Assembly (NCBI GenBank): GCA_029821455.1
Contig: JALGTI010000243.1
Coordinates: 1 to 6,361, forward strand
Reading direction: 5' to 3'
Source: Candidatus Zipacnadia bacterium
GTDB lineage: Bacteria > Armatimonadota > Zipacnadia > Zipacnadales > Zipacnadaceae
Length of the DNA stretch: 6,361 bases
The notes beneath the pieces are model-generated. The model had not been told where the DNA came from and made no database searches. It was given only the letters and a program-made list of their open reading frames with translations. Numbering within the stretch: position 1 is the stretch's first letter; each line of letters opens with the position of its first letter. The position numbers and the translations under genes were made by a program. Below, in pieces: positions 5,729-6,361 of the stretch.

Positions 5729-5800
5729 GCGTAGGCCAGGCTTTCTAGCCTGGCGCAAGGTCAACCGCAAACGTGTCGGGCTAGAAAGCCCGACCTACGC
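5729..5800. repeat. REPIN-like pair of inverted REP hairpins with GTAG boxes
   Basis: Two hairpin units face each other across 22 bases. Unit 1 (5729-5753) is GCGTAGG, then stem CCAGGC (5736-5741), loop TTTCTA, stem GCCTGG (5748-5753). Unit 2 (5776-5800) on the minus strand is GCGTAGG, then TCGGGC, loop TTTCTA, GCCCGA. Flank and loop are identical. The stems differ at two positions, and both changes are matched by compensating changes on the other arm. A GTAG tetranucleotide beside an imperfect palindrome is the hallmark of REP sequences mobilised by RAYT (TnpA-REP) transposases, and an inverted pair is a REPIN. No RAYT gene lies in the window. Confidence 0.75.
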
Positions 5801-5880
5801 GTTGATAAGTAATGCGAGCTGGCGCGAACGTATCTGGGACGGCTCCGAGATTCCTCCCCAAGCTGAGGTCTATCTGCGCG

Positions 5881-6361
5881 CTATCCTCTCAGCGTCGCCG
5901 TCAGCCTCACATCGCTGATAGGCTGGTCTGCGTCGAGGTTCTCGATGATCACCTTCACGAAGCGAACGCTGCAATTCAAGTCGAAAGTCTGTTGGCACGG
6001 ATGGCCGGGGGCATGTGCCAGCTCAAAGGCCGCCAGGTCCTCGGTGTCGTAGTGGAAACCATCGGCGCTTGAACGCACGTGCAGCCGTACGCCAGCACCG
6101 GCAGCGGAACCGAAGCTGCATTCGATAGTCAACGAGCATCGCTGAATGTGCTCCAGGCTCACCGTCGGGCAGGCATCCAGTGATGATGATTCACCCGGGC
6201 CAAGCTCGGCAATATTCAGCACCGGCATCGGCATGGCGAACGGCGTCTGCGTGGCAAGCACCTGAACACCCAGGTCCTCGATGTTGGAGCGCGGGCTGTT
6301 GACGTACCGCAGGGTGTGGAACAGATAGACCAGCGGCGGCTCGAAGAGATGATGCACCTCG
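5881..6361 (-). CDS. Protein of unknown function, C-terminal part with a beta-sandwich-like end (5' end beyond the window)
   Basis: The frame is open from the right edge (first full codon GAG at 6360) to TAG 5883-5881, giving 159 residues. A GTG at 6357 could be a start but has no visible upstream context, so the gene is treated as 5'-partial. I do not recognise the family. The first 70 residues are a loop-rich segment with LGVQVLATQTPFAMPMPVLN. The last 90 alternate hydrophobic strands (SLTIECSFG, GVRLHVRSSADGFHYD, TFDLNCSVRFVKVIIENLD, ISDVRLTATLRG), suggesting a carbohydrate-binding or discoidin-like beta sandwich at the end of a larger secreted protein. That is inference from pattern only. 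It converges on the plus-strand isomerase/oxidoreductase unit, with the REPIN-like element between them. Confidence 0.65.
   Translation of the reverse strand, partial: EVHHLFEPPLVYLFHTLRYVNSPRSNIEDLGVQVLATQTPFAMPMPVLNIAELGPGESSSLDACPTVSLEHIQRCSLTIECSFGSAAGAGVRLHVRSSADGFHYDTEDLAAFELAHAPGHPCQQTFDLNCSVRFVKVIIENLDADQPISDVRLTATLRG

Noticed and set aside
1..6361. CRISPR array, tRNA or rRNA genes
   Set aside because: No regularly spaced direct repeats and no cloverleaf or rRNA-like segments were seen on either strand by eye.

Overview
The window looks like an accessory locus from a polysaccharide-degrading bacterium, most probably Armatimonadota or a related lineage such as the PVC group. The main clue is a pseudopilin of the H-X9-DG class whose N-terminal half carries the signature ILFPVFARAREKARQASC, typical of large paralogous sets in those phyla. 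Companion genes fit carbohydrate scavenging: a right-handed beta-helix protein, a heparinase II/III-like protein, a TIM-barrel sugar isomerase/epimerase and a Gfo/Idh/MocA oxidoreductase. The assignment is inferred from protein style only.

Layout. Positions 1-2992 hold a minus-strand series, read right to left: pseudopilin (2992-2363), beta-helix protein (2281 to 845, or to 792 after correcting one frameshift), then a heparinase II/III C-terminal part that lacks its 5' half and runs off the window at base 1. Just upstream of the pseudopilin lies a minus-strand transposase remnant with a DUF772-like N-terminal domain (3509-3031). It is preceded by a TTGACA/TACAAT promoter whose spacer is mostly a run of 14 G. 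Positions 3510-3723 otherwise hold no convincing gene. From 3724 the plus strand carries a two-gene unit, isomerase/epimerase (3724-4539) then oxidoreductase (4560-5600, originally to 5614). Positions 5615-5880 are intergenic, with a palindrome at 5667-5686 and a pair of inverted REP-like hairpins at 5729-5800. A partial minus-strand gene of unknown function enters from the right edge and ends at 5881.

Working together (inference): the secreted minus-strand proteins would bind or cleave an acidic or complex polysaccharide outside the cell, and the plus-strand enzymes would isomerise and oxidise the released sugars. The IS-derived promoter points at the pseudopilin and could transcribe that unit.

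The most notable feature is molecular wear and recombination. The beta-helix gene begins with a pilin leader, and the rest of the ancestral pilin N-terminus is still readable in a shifted frame. The beta-helix C-terminus and the transposase each show a one-base loss. The oxidoreductase C-terminus is thrown out of frame by a perfect 8-bp tandem duplication. Whether these are real mutations or assembly errors cannot be told from one sequence.
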